A stretch of DNA of 64,000 bases from Planomicrobium sp. CPCC 101079 (GCF_007859275.1 NZ_VOHC01000029.1:1-64000), one strand, 5' to 3'; counted from the first letter of the stretch, positions 17,585 through 26,314 are shown. Numbers and translations are program-made. Notes: generated by a model not told the origin, from the letters alone.

Positions 17585-18283
17585 ATGTCACAAAACTTAA
17601 TTAAATCAGGAAAAATTATTAACCCAAGACCAGAGATCGATGAAAAGCTGATTGCTCCTTATCGGGAAATGGATGATGTACTTTCACTTTCTTGTATAGT
17701 CGGTGATTGTATGGCCAGAGATAATGTAATGACTAATGATATGAAGCCTAAGGCCGCAGACAAAAAAATTATCGGACCGGCCATTACTGTTAAACTGACT
17801 CCAGGAGACATTGTGGATTGTTTAGATGTATTTGATATTGCAAAGCCGGGAGATGTTGTGGTAATTGACGCTTTTGGTGAAAGTGAAACATCTATTTGGG
17901 GAGGACTAATGTCTGGCCTTGCTAGAAATGCGGGAGTGACAGGAGCGGTAATCGATGGAAGCTGCCGGGATACAGATGAGTCAAAAGTGCTTGATTTCCC
18001 TGTTACGGCAAAATTTTCAGGACCAAGACAAGCCCATACTGCTATCTCTGGAAGAAAAGAACCGATTAAAATCAATGTACCCATTACATGTGGAGGCATC
18101 ATTGTCAATCCAGGAGATTTAGTTGTTGCCGATGAAATAGGGGTAGCGGTCGTGCCTTATGATCAATTAGAAGAAGTTTATGGAAAGGCACGCCAACTTG
18201 CGGATAATGAATTGAAAATTAGAGAAGAGATATTAAAAGGAGCAACAGTCGAAGAGATCCTAGCTAATTTTGGCCGCATTTAA
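17585..18283 (+). CDS. RraA-family protein (HMG/CHA aldolase-like)
   Basis: A 232-residue protein of the RraA fold. Members with the motif G-x(n)-D-G-x-x-R-D (here GAVIDGSCRD) bind a divalent metal and act as class II aldolases or oxaloacetate decarboxylases. ATG 17585 follows TGGAGGAA. RraA-like genes are frequent in aldonate operons, where their substrate is not firmly known. It may remove or use a keto-acid side product. The other RraA gene in this window (47093) is a distant paralogue. Confidence 0.82.
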   Translation: MSQNLIKSGKIINPRPEIDEKLIAPYREMDDVLSLSCIVGDCMARDNVMTNDMKPKAADKKIIGPAITVKLTPGDIVDCLDVFDIAKPGDVVVIDAFGESETSIWGGLMSGLARNAGVTGAVIDGSCRDTDESKVLDFPVTAKFSGPRQAHTAISGRKEPIKINVPITCGGIIVNPGDLVVADEIGVAVVPYDQLEEVYGKARQLADNELKIREEILKGATVEEILANFGRI

Positions 18284-18301
18284 ATTGAAGGTTGTGATGA
18301 A

Positions 18302-19303
18302 ATGTACATCTTGACTATAGATGCAGGAACTACCAATACACGTGTGACTCTCTGGCATAAAGATCAACCGCAAAGTATAGCGGTTCGTGAAGTAGGGGTT
18401 AGAGATACGGCAACAGATGGCCATAATAGCAAACTGAAAATTGCTATAAAAGATGCAATTACAGAGGTATTGGCTGGAAAAAGATTAACGCTTGAAAACA
18501 TATCTCAAATAATAGCTACTGGAATGATTACCTCAAATGTGGGGCTCGTTGAAGTTCCTCATTTAATTGCTCCTGTAGGAATAGAGGAATTAGCTCGCGG
18601 AATAGTCGCATATAGGTTCCCGGAAATCATAGATAAAGAAATTCTATTTGTACCAGGAGTCAAAAATCATGCAGACGTGAGAACGCTGGAGGATAAAGAA
18701 TCCATGGATATTATGAGAGGGGAAGAGGTGGAGGTAGTCGGCCTGATTGAGCGCTTGAACTTGGCGGGGCCGGCTGTAGTAATCCTTCCGGGGTCCCACT
18801 CTAAATTCATTTCTCTTGATAAAAATAACAAAATTACTGGCTGTGTAACATCACTGGCTGGAGAATTAATATCTTTAATTACAAAAGGCTCGATTTTAGC
18901 AAGTTCTTTATCTAGCTCTTTTGCAAAAGAACTGGATAAAGAATTGCTAATTCAGGGATTTGAAGCAGGAACTCGATATGGATTGACCCGTGGAAGCTTT
19001 ATGGTAAGAATTTTAGATCGGTTTACCGAGTTGACAGACAATCAAAAGGCAAACTTTTTGCTGGGAGTAATTTTATCTGATGATTTAAAGGCTCTAAAAA
19101 ATAGCACCGCCATAAAAGTAAGTTCAGATTCTCTTATTATAATAGCTGGAAAAGAGATACTAAAAGATGCGCTCGAAGTTGTCATCTTAGAGGATGGGTT
19201 CTTTAAAAACATTAGAAAAGCAAGCAAAGAAGAAGCTAACCATTTAGCTGGTTTTGGCGCCTTATGCGTATCAAAGCGTTCACTAAAGGAGATGCAACCT
19301 TAA
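18302..19303 (+). CDS. dgoK: 2-dehydro-3-deoxygalactonokinase (DgoK)
   Basis: A 333-residue sugar-acid kinase of the DgoK family with the N-terminal phosphate loop DAGTTNTRVTLW. Other family features are IIATGMITSNVGL, PGVKNHADVRTLEDKESMDIMRGEE (read in parts) and LPGSHSKFI. It phosphorylates 2-keto-3-deoxygalactonate at C6, feeding the aldolase at 16907. ATG 18302 follows GAAGGTTGTG. The family assignment is clear. Confidence 0.93.
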   Translation: MYILTIDAGTTNTRVTLWHKDQPQSIAVREVGVRDTATDGHNSKLKIAIKDAITEVLAGKRLTLENISQIIATGMITSNVGLVEVPHLIAPVGIEELARGIVAYRFPEIIDKEILFVPGVKNHADVRTLEDKESMDIMRGEEVEVVGLIERLNLAGPAVVILPGSHSKFISLDKNNKITGCVTSLAGELISLITKGSILASSLSSSFAKELDKELLIQGFEAGTRYGLTRGSFMVRILDRFTELTDNQKANFLLGVILSDDLKALKNSTAIKVSSDSLIIIAGKEILKDALEVVILEDGFFKNIRKASKEEANHLAGFGALCVSKRSLKEMQP

Positions 19304-19361
19304 ATTCTGCAGAAGAGAAGCAACAAAGTTTGGTATTGTAACATAAAAATTAGGAACTGGA

Positions 19362-20522
19362 GTGGATATTTTGAAGGTAGCCGATATAAAGGTATATATA
19401 TTAAAGTCTGCACTTCCACAGCCTTTTGCTTTTTCACAAGAATGGGTCACTCAGCGTTCTTCAACAATTGTTGAGATTGTGACTGATGAGGGTTTAAGCG
19501 GGTGGGGCGAAGCGCTTAGTGCAGGACTTCAGCAACCTGAAATTTCTGCAGCTACTATCGAAAAAGTGTTAAAACCCCTTGTATTAGGAAAAGACCCGCT
19601 ACATACAGAAGTTATTTGGGATGAGATGTATCACCATACGAAAGATTACGGTAGAAAAGGCGCGGTTATAGGTGCTATAAGTGCCATAGATATAGCACTT
19701 TGGGATTTGAAAGGAAAAATTTTAAAACAACCAATCTGCAATTTGTTGGGTGGAGTTTTCCGTAAAAAAGTTCAGGCGTATGCTACTGGATTTTTTAGGA
19801 CACAAGGCCAAGGGGAGAAAAAACGATTAGCAGAAGAGGCAAGCAACCATGCAGCTAATGGCTTTGAATTGATGAAAGTGAAGCTAGGCTTTGGCATTCA
19901 GGATGATATTGAAGTAATGAATGAGATTCGTCAAGCGGTAGGAGATAAAGTAGAATTGATGATTGATGTTAATCATGCGTACAGTGTAAGCGAAGCGATT
20001 AAACTTGGAAGAGCTTTGGAAAATTTTAATTTGAGATGGTTTGAAGAACCTGTAATTCCTGAAGATATAAAAGGATATCAAATGGTTAAAAATAGAATTG
20101 ATGTTCCAATTGCCGGCGGAGAGGCGGAATTTACAGCGTTTGGATTCAGAGATCTCCTAGAGAGTCGAGCAGTAGATTTTGCGCAACCCGATATTTGCAT
20201 TGCTGGAGGATTTACAGCATGCAAACAGATTGCGGCAATAGCGGCTGTTCACGGAATACAGGTGAATCCGCATGTATGGGGAACGGCCATCGGTCAAAAT
20301 GCGTCTTTGCACTTTTTAACTTCAATTCCTCTTGCTAACAGATCATTGTTCGCTCAAGAACCAATTTTTGAATATGATACTTCTTCTCATCCTTTTAGAA
20401 CAGATTTAGCGAAAAATCCAATTGAACATGAGAATGGTTGGGTGACAGTGCCAGAAGGAGATGGATTAGGTTTAGAGATAAATCGAGATTTTTTGAATGA
20501 AAACTCAGTTATTTACCGTTAA
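19362..20522 (+). CDS. Enolase-superfamily acid-sugar dehydratase (galactonate dehydratase-like)
   Basis: A 386-residue member of the mandelate racemase subgroup. Catalytic and metal residues are visible in order: LMKVKLG (KxK base), MIDVNHAY (Asp), WFEEPV (Glu), AGGEAEF (Glu), QPDICIAGG (Asp) and VNPHVWG (His base). The enzyme would dehydrate an aldonate to the 2-keto-3-deoxy acid. With the kinase and aldolase upstream it completes a De Ley-Doudoroff route, so D-galactonate is the best guess; other aldonates or aldarates are possible. GTG 19362 was chosen; TTG 19371 is an alternative with its own GGAG. Confidence 0.85.
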   Translation: MDILKVADIKVYILKSALPQPFAFSQEWVTQRSSTIVEIVTDEGLSGWGEALSAGLQQPEISAATIEKVLKPLVLGKDPLHTEVIWDEMYHHTKDYGRKGAVIGAISAIDIALWDLKGKILKQPICNLLGGVFRKKVQAYATGFFRTQGQGEKKRLAEEASNHAANGFELMKVKLGFGIQDDIEVMNEIRQAVGDKVELMIDVNHAYSVSEAIKLGRALENFNLRWFEEPVIPEDIKGYQMVKNRIDVPIAGGEAEFTAFGFRDLLESRAVDFAQPDICIAGGFTACKQIAAIAAVHGIQVNPHVWGTAIGQNASLHFLTSIPLANRSLFAQEPIFEYDTSSHPFRTDLAKNPIEHENGWVTVPEGDGLGLEINRDFLNENSVIYR

Positions 20523-20566
20523 TTCAATGTAAGGAATATAATGAAACATAAGGAGATGTTTTATAC

Positions 20567-20602
20567 AAAAACCACCGCTCAGACAAAGAGCAGTGGTTTT
20601 TT
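20567..20602. terminator. Terminator between the aldonate operon and the SRPBCC gene
   Basis: AAAACCACcGCTC and GAGCaGTGGTTTTTT form a stem around AGACAAA with one mismatch, with T-runs usable in both directions. Confidence 0.75.
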
Positions 20603-20609
20603 CATTTTG

Positions 20610-21005
20610 CTATATATGCGGAAGATTTTTCCCTTCCGCAAAAGCTTTCAAATTTTCCAAGCTAAGGCCGAAGCCGTCTGCATTTACCGTTACCCGGGTT
20701 CCGTCCTGCTCGGGAAACAAATCGAACGTAAAAAGCGTCCCATCCGAATCGGAAGCATAGGAAAACCTTTCGAAAGGCAGAACCTCGGCAATAGTGAAAC
20801 TCATTGAGATGCTTTCGCCTTCTTCCAGTGAATTATGGTCGCTTGGCATCAGTATGAACAGCGCCTTTTCCCCAACCTCCACTTTCGGTATTTGCCAAAT
20901 CGAACCGGGAGCGTACCAAGTGGAAAAGCGGCCGTCTTTAACAATGGAGTTCCATACCGTTTCAGGGTCGGCATCAATGAAAACAGAGCGTGTGCCGGTA
21001 TTCAT
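20610..21005 (-). CDS. SRPBCC (AHSA1/START-like) domain protein
   Basis: A 131-residue protein filling one SRPBCC fold. It starts with the usual first strand (GTRSVFIDADPETVWNSI) and ends with a long helix (VNADGFGLSLENLKAFAEG). Such proteins bind hydrophobic ligands; many small Bacillus members have no known role. ATG 21005 follows AGGAGGTTGATCGG. It is monocistronic. Confidence 0.8.
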   Translation of the reverse strand: MNTGTRSVFIDADPETVWNSIVKDGRFSTWYAPGSIWQIPKVEVGEKALFILMPSDHNSLEEGESISMSFTIAEVLPFERFSYASDSDGTLFTFDLFPEQDGTRVTVNADGFGLSLENLKAFAEGKNLPHI

Positions 21006-21291
21006 CCGATCAACCTCCTGTTTTCTTTAAACTCTAGGTGTTTTTTGTTTCGCTAACAAGTGCACAAAATACCGTAAAACAGCTAAAAAAATAAAAATAA
21101 TCCATTTTTTTCCTTGTTCTAATAAGACTGCCATTTATCTGGTCAAAATTCCGCTTCAACTTCGTCTGACAAAAGAAAGACCGGCTAATATCTGCTGCTG
21201 CGAAACCACAGCAAATACTTCATTTATAAGAATGTATTAACTTCAACTAAAAGGTGTCTCGGTTGAAAAAAGTATTGCTAAAAGTCAGATT

Positions 21292-21323
21292 CTTTATTAT
21301 CATTATTAATAATGATAATAAAG
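21292..21323. promoter_or_regulatory. Perfect 32-bp palindrome overlapping the ribosome site of the HTH gene
   Basis: Sixteen bases from CTTTATTATCATTATT (21292) are followed at once by their exact reverse complement, ending in AAAG at 21323. The right edge touches the AAGGGAGAG ribosome site of the regulator at 21335. It can serve as an operator for that regulator, as a hairpin hiding the ribosome site, or both. The inner TGATAAT units recall Fur-type sites, but in reversed order. Confidence 0.7.
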
Positions 21324-21334
21324 GGAGAGATTTG

Positions 21335-21880
21335 ATGAAAGAATCAAAGGCAGACGTCGTCTTGCACCCGGTACGGATGCGCATCATCCAAACATTAGTG
21401 AACAGACGGCAGCTGACTGTACAGCAAATCGGAGAAAAGTTGCCGGATGTTCCGCAAGCCTCGCTATACCGGCACCTCAAAAAGCTGGTAGAGGCGGAGA
21501 TTGTCAAAGCGGTTGAGGAACATCAAGTACGCGGCACTGTTGAAAAGGTCTACGCTTTGCCGGAACAGGCGGCATCTCTAAGCGAAGAAGAACTGAAGAA
21601 CGCTGGCGCCGAGGAACATATGAGCTTTTTCATGAAATTCTTCGCTACTGTTTTGGACGATTTCGAGCGTTATGTGGCGCAGGACGATTTTGATTTTATC
21701 AAAGACGGAACAGGCTATCGCCAAGTTTCTTTCTATGCCAATGACGATGAATACCTTGACTTGCTGGAAACCATAAACGGCGCAATGATGAAGCTGATCG
21801 GCAATGAAGAAGAGGGCAGGCGCAAGCGGACATTGACAACGATTGTGACTGCTGAAAAAAACAAGGAACAAAAGAAATGA
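21335..21880 (+). CDS. ArsR-like winged-helix regulator of the CPBP/ABC operon
   Basis: A 181-residue protein. Residues about 8-75 form a winged helix of the ArsR/HTH_20 type (LHPVRMRIIQTLVNRRQLTV, then PQASLYRHLKKLVEAEIV). The rest is helical and acidic, with an unknown sensing role. The start is ATG 21335 after AAGGGAGAG; an upstream in-frame TTG would run through the palindrome and is rejected. It stands 21 bases before the CPBP gene and likely controls the whole set. Confidence 0.85.
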   Translation: MKESKADVVLHPVRMRIIQTLVNRRQLTVQQIGEKLPDVPQASLYRHLKKLVEAEIVKAVEEHQVRGTVEKVYALPEQAASLSEEELKNAGAEEHMSFFMKFFATVLDDFERYVAQDDFDFIKDGTGYRQVSFYANDDEYLDLLETINGAMMKLIGNEEEGRRKRTLTTIVTAEKNKEQKK

Positions 21881-21901
21881 TATAAAAAAGGAGTGAAGCC
21901 A

Positions 21902-22693
21902 ATGAAAAGAAAGAGTTTCTGGAAATCATTTTTAGCACTTTTCACCTTTGGATTGATCGGCATTATCTTTTTTATCCCTTCTTTAATTCCACTGGTTGAA
22001 GAACAATTGCAAAGCATACCAAATCCGCCGGATATCCCGCTCGTCCTGCTCGTCTTGCTGTCTTTGATCAATCCGTTGATTTTGTTGACGATTGCGGTGC
22101 TGGCAGGCTTGATGACTGCCCCGAAAGTCGGTTTGGTGTCTTATCTTCATTTATGGGTAAACGGGAACTTTGAAGGAGATGCAGCCGCTTCTTTCAAAAA
22201 AGCTGTGCCGGCCGGAATCTTCTTGGGAGCAGCGGCGGCTGCCGTTCTTTTTCTTTTGGAACTCGCCTTTCAGCCTTATTTGCCGGAGGCGCTGCAAACT
22301 AGCGCCGGCTCCAGAAGCTTGCTGGGAACAATAGGGGGGATCTCCTACGGGGGAATTACGGAAGAGCTGCTCCTTCGTTGGGGCATGATGTCCCTTTTTG
22401 TATGGATCCTATGGAAACTGTTCCAACGATCACGGAAAGCGCCTTCTGCGGCAATTTTCTGGATCAGCATTCTGGCAAGCGCGCTGCTGTTTGCCGTCGG
22501 CCATCTAGGGGCAACGGCATTGGCTGCACCGCTCACTGCGGCTGTGTGGGCGCGGATGCTTCTCTTGAATGGCATCGCCGGTTTGGTGTTCGGCTGGTTA
22601 TACTGGCGAAAAGGGCTGGAAATCGCCATGGTTTCCCATGCTTTTGTCCATATCACAACCACGTTAATCACAGCAGTATGGTCGTTGTTTTAA
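21902..22693 (+). CDS. CPBP-family intramembrane metalloprotease
   Basis: A 263-residue integral membrane protein with about seven hydrophobic segments. CPBP (Abi/CAAX protease) motifs are present: EELLLRWG (EExxxR), AVGHLGA and, near the C-terminus, HAFVH. Bacterial members are linked to bacteriocin self-immunity or membrane-protein processing. ATG 21902 follows AAAAAAGGAGTGAAGCC. It lies in one operon with the regulator and the ABC exporter, which suggests a common role in export or protection. Confidence 0.87.
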   Translation: MKRKSFWKSFLALFTFGLIGIIFFIPSLIPLVEEQLQSIPNPPDIPLVLLVLLSLINPLILLTIAVLAGLMTAPKVGLVSYLHLWVNGNFEGDAAASFKKAVPAGIFLGAAAAAVLFLLELAFQPYLPEALQTSAGSRSLLGTIGGISYGGITEELLLRWGMMSLFVWILWKLFQRSRKAPSAAIFWISILASALLFAVGHLGATALAAPLTAAVWARMLLLNGIAGLVFGWLYWRKGLEIAMVSHAFVHITTTLITAVWSLF

Positions 22694-22734
22694 TGCACAG
22701 GAAATCTTGGTTGGCTATAGTGAGGAGGCTGTCT

Positions 22735-23655
22735 ATGGAAACGTTAATCGAAGTGAACGGGCTGGCGAAATCATTCGGCAAGCAACTGGTCCTGAAAAAC
22801 GTCAATTTCCGCGTCAAAAAGGGAGAGATAATCGGGTTGCTGGGACCTAATGGGGCAGGAAAAACAACGTTCATCCGGTTGTTGAACGGCGTCATTAAAT
22901 CCGATTCGGGCTTGGTTCGTGTCAAAGGGCTGGATCCGGCCCAAAACGGCGATGAAATCCGCAAAATTTCTGGTATTGTGACGGAAAGTGCCGGACTTTA
23001 CCATCAGCTGAGCGGAAAAGAGAACCTGGAATTTTTCGCTGGCTTATACGGTGTGAAAGACAAGGGGAGAGTAGAGGGGCTTTTAGAGTTGTTTGATCTG
23101 AAAGAGCATCAGCACAAGCAGGCTGGAAAGTACAGTACAGGAATGCGGAAGCGCCTCGCTTTGGCGAAAGCGCTGCTCCATAAACCTGAAATCCTCTTTC
23201 TGGACGAACCGACAAACGGGCTGGATCCCGACGGCATCGAGCAAGTGCTGTCCTACCTCAAAAAATATAACGAAGAAACCGGGACAACCATTATTATCTG
23301 TTCACATGTTCTCCACCAACTGGAGAAAATCTGCGATTCTTTCGCTTTTATCGAGCAAGGAACGATTGCCGAGCAGGGGACACTGGCTGAATTGGAAGAG
23401 AAGTACGTGGAGGTATTGACCGTGAACGTCAATACCACATTCCAGCCGGCTCAAGGAGAGTTCCTTGGATATCCGTGCCGGATCATAAGCGGCAATATGG
23501 TCGCTTTCGATTTGCCCTCAAAGCATGCCATTCCTGAGTTGCTTCAAGGGCTGCTCCAAACCGACCCGATATTTTCCGTGATTCCGGCGAACAACGATCT
23601 GCAGTCCATTTACTTTCAGGTTAGGAGGAAATTCAATGGAATCGTTCATCAGTAA
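22735..23655 (+). CDS. ABC transporter ATP-binding protein (drug/NatA type)
   Basis: A 306-residue ATPase. Walker A is GPNGAGKTT, the signature is YSTGMRKRLALAKAL and Walker B is EILFLDEPTNGLDPDG. The C-terminal extension of about 90 residues is usual for NatA/CcmA-type exporters. The real start is ATG 22735 after GAGGAGG. An apparent longer frame from 22378 overlaps the CPBP gene and is not used. Its partner is the permease, which it overlaps by 20 bases. Confidence 0.93.
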   Translation: METLIEVNGLAKSFGKQLVLKNVNFRVKKGEIIGLLGPNGAGKTTFIRLLNGVIKSDSGLVRVKGLDPAQNGDEIRKISGIVTESAGLYHQLSGKENLEFFAGLYGVKDKGRVEGLLELFDLKEHQHKQAGKYSTGMRKRLALAKALLHKPEILFLDEPTNGLDPDGIEQVLSYLKKYNEETGTTIIICSHVLHQLEKICDSFAFIEQGTIAEQGTLAELEEKYVEVLTVNVNTTFQPAQGEFLGYPCRIISGNMVAFDLPSKHAIPELLQGLLQTDPIFSVIPANNDLQSIYFQVRRKFNGIVHQ

Positions 23656-24463
23656 AGCGTTGGTCAAGAAAGATTTGACAGATATCGTCAGAAGCAAAAC
23701 TTTGTTGATCACGATGATTGCTATCCCGATTCTTTTTACGGTTCTATTTCCGGCACTGTTGATGGGAAGTGCACTATTTTTCGATCTGGAAGAAATTGCA
23801 GGGGAAGACGGACGGAAGCTGGTTTCTGTTTTCGCCGGAAGCTCCATGGGCAGCGCCGTCTCTGCTTATTCTCTTGAGCAGCAGATGACATACATCTTCA
23901 TCAATTACATGTTGCCGACACTATTCTTGCTGGTGCCGATCATAACAGCGATGACGGTTGCAGCGAATAGCTTTGTGGGGGAAAAGGAGCGGCGGACACT
24001 GGAAAGCCTGCTGTTTGCGCCGGTTTCCATCCATAAACTATTCCTAAGCAAAGTGGCAGCATCGTTCATCCCGCCGTTTCTTGTCTCAATTATTAGTTTC
24101 CTGGTCTGCGGCATCATCATCAACGTGCTTGGCTATCCATTGTTCCGGGAGCTGATTTTCCCGTCAGCCAACTGGATAGTATTGATCACTTGCCTTTCTC
24201 CGATGGTGATTTTGCTCGTTGTCCTGGTCAATATTGTGATTTCATCCAAAGTCAAAACGTACCAGGAAGCCCAGAACATTGGGGGTGTCATCGTGCTGCC
24301 GGTGGTGGGCATGCTAGTAGGCCAAATCAGTGGATTGTTTTTGCTGGGAGTTGGCCTGATTCTCATCATTTCATTGGGCGTCTTGCTTGTTAATCTTATG
24401 CTATGGCACCGAATTTCCAAACATAACGACCGATTTGCCTTGTTTGAAAAGCAAATACATTGA
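23636..24463 (+). CDS. ABC-2 type permease (NatB-like)
   Basis: A 275-residue membrane protein with six predicted helices and the ABC-2 signature region FVGEKERRTLESLLFAPVS. The first helix is followed by a short extracytoplasmic part. It overlaps the ATPase gene by 20 bases after AGGAGGAAATTCA, implying coupled translation. NatAB-type exporters move sodium or drugs; the substrate here is not known. Confidence 0.9.
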   Translation: MESFISKALVKKDLTDIVRSKTLLITMIAIPILFTVLFPALLMGSALFFDLEEIAGEDGRKLVSVFAGSSMGSAVSAYSLEQQMTYIFINYMLPTLFLLVPIITAMTVAANSFVGEKERRTLESLLFAPVSIHKLFLSKVAASFIPPFLVSIISFLVCGIIINVLGYPLFRELIFPSANWIVLITCLSPMVILLVVLVNIVISSKVKTYQEAQNIGGVIVLPVVGMLVGQISGLFLLGVGLILIISLGVLLVNLMLWHRISKHNDRFALFEKQIH

Positions 24464-24465
24464 TG

Positions 24466-24505
24466 CAAAAAGAGTCTTCCTTCTGCTTGAAGGAAAACTC
24501 TTTTT
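24466..24505. terminator. Bidirectional terminator between permease and GNAT genes
   Basis: AAAAGAGTcTTCCTTC and GAAGGAAaACTCTTTTTT form a long stem with one mismatch and T-runs on both sides. Confidence 0.8.
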
Positions 24506-24508
24506 TGT

Positions 24509-25069
24509 TCAGCTATTCCAAGGGTTGAGCGCTTCCCATTCAGGGCGCAAAATCCCCATCACGATAATATCAAAGCGTCTGCCGTCCCGGTACACCATCG
24601 AGCGCTTGCGTCCTTCCACTTGAAACCCTGCTCTTTCGTAAGCCTTGATGCCGCCCGCGTTGTATTCGATAACTTCCAAGCCTACACGATCCAGGTTCAT
24701 TTCATAAAATGCATAGCGGAGGATCAAGCGGAGCGCATCGGTTCCGTAGCCTTTGCTGCGGTCAGCAGCATCGCCGATTCCGATGGCCAACACGCCGGTC
24801 CGATTGTTCCATTCGATGCCGTATATGGTGACGAAACCCACCAAACGGTCTTCGTCGATGGTTCTTAGGCGGAAATACACTTCATTCGCTTCCGGGGAAC
24901 CTTCGTTCATCAATTGTTCGCTATTGCGGGGCATCGCCATATCCGTATCCACGTTGCGCAGATAATCGGTATCTTCTCCCCATTTCAGCATAATTTCAAT
25001 ATCGTCTTCCCGCGGTATTGAAAGTTTTATCCGTTCGCCGTGGAACAGGTTAGAGATAATTGTCGTCAT
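24509..25069 (-). CDS. GNAT acetyltransferase (RimJ/RimL-like)
   Basis: A 186-residue acetyl-CoA-dependent N-acyltransferase. The acetyl-CoA loop is GIGDAADRSKGYGTDALRL, followed by the DRVGLEVIEYN and AYERAGFQVEGRKR segments typical of the RimL subgroup. The start is ATG 25069 after AAGGAGATCAAC; a longer frame beginning at 25138 has no ribosome site. The target (protein N-terminus, antibiotic or small molecule) is not evident. Confidence 0.88.
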   Translation of the reverse strand: MTTIISNLFHGERIKLSIPREDDIEIMLKWGEDTDYLRNVDTDMAMPRNSEQLMNEGSPEANEVYFRLRTIDEDRLVGFVTIYGIEWNNRTGVLAIGIGDAADRSKGYGTDALRLILRYAFYEMNLDRVGLEVIEYNAGGIKAYERAGFQVEGRKRSMVYRDGRRFDIIVMGILRPEWEALNPWNS

Positions 25070-25280
25070 GTTGATCTCCTTAACTTTTTCAGTTTTGAAC
25101 ACCTCTACAATGGTTGGCGGCTGACTCGTCACACGCAATACCTCATCCCCCTAAATTCCAATTACTTTTATCATAGAGCGTTTAAAAACGGGTGGCAATA
25201 AAATCAAAAACTTTGGCACGAAAAAAGCAAGGGAAAAGTTGAAGGGTTATTTCTGCCGAAAGGGGCTATCACTATTTTCT

Positions 25281-25350
25281 TCATGAAAAATCAGGAGTCC
25301 TACATGAACTTCCTCCGTTCTTACATGAAGTTTTGGATTCTTATACGAAC
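25281..25350. repeat. Four degenerate 20-21 bp tandem units (TACATGAA)
   Basis: TCATGAAAA (25281), TACATGAAC (25301), TACATGAAG (25322) and TATACGAAC (25342) recur at 20, 21 and 20 bases, roughly two helical turns. They lie in the gene-free stretch 25070-25405. This may be a decayed intergenic repeat or a phased protein-binding array. Confidence 0.4.
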
Positions 25351-25353
25351 TAA

Positions 25354-25401
25354 AAGCGACTTTATTCGGCCCGAAGATTCGCAGGCCGAATAAAGTCGCT
25401 T
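25354..25401 (-). terminator. Perfect 18-bp hairpin terminator
   Basis: AAGCGACTTTATTCGGCC (25354-25371) pairs exactly with 25384-25401 around a 12-base loop. The minus-strand product ends in CTTTTAG. It terminates the peptidase transcript. Confidence 0.8.
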
Positions 25402-25405
25402 CTTG

Positions 25406-26314
25406 TCATCTTCCCATATAAAACGAGTGCAGTTCTTTCTCAAATTCCAAAACTGTCATTCCTGTTAATTGCTTGAAACTTTTTTCGAAATCCCCTGTTT
25501 TCCCTACCGATTCGACCAGTTCATTCAGCGACTCCTCACCATACCGATCGACCAGGTATTTAATTGCAAAATAGCTTTGCTCGTAAACGTTCGCCTTGTC
25601 GATAAAGCGGGCTTTTTGCCATTGGTCATGGGTTGTCAATTCCTCGAGTGGAACGTCCTGGTAATAGGAGTGTTCGACCCGGAACGTGTCATTGCCCACA
25701 TACTCTGCTATTCCTTCATGAAACCAAACGGGATAGAGTGTCGAGTCGTCCGCTTTTGTCTTGTCTATTTTCCGTTCAAATGCGTAATGCGTGTATTCGT
25801 GCAAAATATTTTTCTGGAAACGGTACAAGGCAAGTTCATCTCCATCCAAAACCGATTCTTTGTTGTAATAGATGATGCCAAGCAGGCGCTCGAATTCCGA
25901 ATAAAACCCGGATATGTTTTTAAGGTCGGAAAGCTGGCTAATGTCTTCTTCGTTTTCAAAGACGATAATGTCCAAGTCCTGCTCGTCCAATTCACCGAAC
26001 AGTTCCTCATTGCGTTCCATCGCCCAGTCCAAGGTTTCTTTCGTAAGGGGAAGAAGATTGGAGAAATCGCTTTCGTAATAAATCGAAACGTGGTGGTGGT
26101 CTTCCTGGAGATTTGTCTCTTTCAAATGCCGCTCCGCTGCACTGTCGAAGTTTGTATTGACAAGCATCTTGATGGACTGGAAATATGTCAATTCCTCTTG
26201 TGTCTTTTCCTCTAAAAACTTGCTCAAAAAAATACTTCCGCCGATCAAAACAATGCCCAGCAAAACAATAATGCTCGATAAAATGAGCGGCAGTATTTTA
26301 ACTGAAGTCTTCAT
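25406..26314 (-). CDS. Membrane-anchored HEXXH zinc peptidase (peptidase MA-like)
   Basis: A 302-residue protein. Residues about 9-32 form one transmembrane helix, and the rest faces outward. The zinc site is HEYTH (172-176), with a second motif FHEGIAEY (about 199-205) giving the third ligand, the gluzincin pattern. It resembles peptidase MA-like proteins of Bacillus. Its substrate is unknown, possibly cell-surface proteins. ATG 26314 follows AGAAGGGAGACGAA. It is transcribed alone. Confidence 0.8.
   Translation of the reverse strand: MKTSVKILPLILSSIIVLLGIVLIGGSIFLSKFLEEKTQEELTYFQSIKMLVNTNFDSAAERHLKETNLQEDHHHVSIYYESDFSNLLPLTKETLDWAMERNEELFGELDEQDLDIIVFENEEDISQLSDLKNISGFYSEFERLLGIIYYNKESVLDGDELALYRFQKNILHEYTHYAFERKIDKTKADDSTLYPVWFHEGIAEYVGNDTFRVEHSYYQDVPLEELTTHDQWQKARFIDKANVYEQSYFAIKYLVDRYGEESLNELVESVGKTGDFEKSFKQLTGMTVLEFEKELHSFYMGR

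Noticed and set aside
21292..21323. Fur box
   Set aside because: It has TGATAAT-like units, but in the opposite order to the Fur consensus, and no iron gene is near.
22378..22734. N-terminal extension of the ABC ATPase frame
   Set aside because: It overlaps the CPBP gene in another frame; ATG 22735 has a strong ribosome site and gives the normal family start.
25469..26215. 248-codon plus-strand frame opposite the HEXXH peptidase
   Set aside because: The minus-strand gene has clear zinc motifs and a signal anchor; the plus frame is its shadow.
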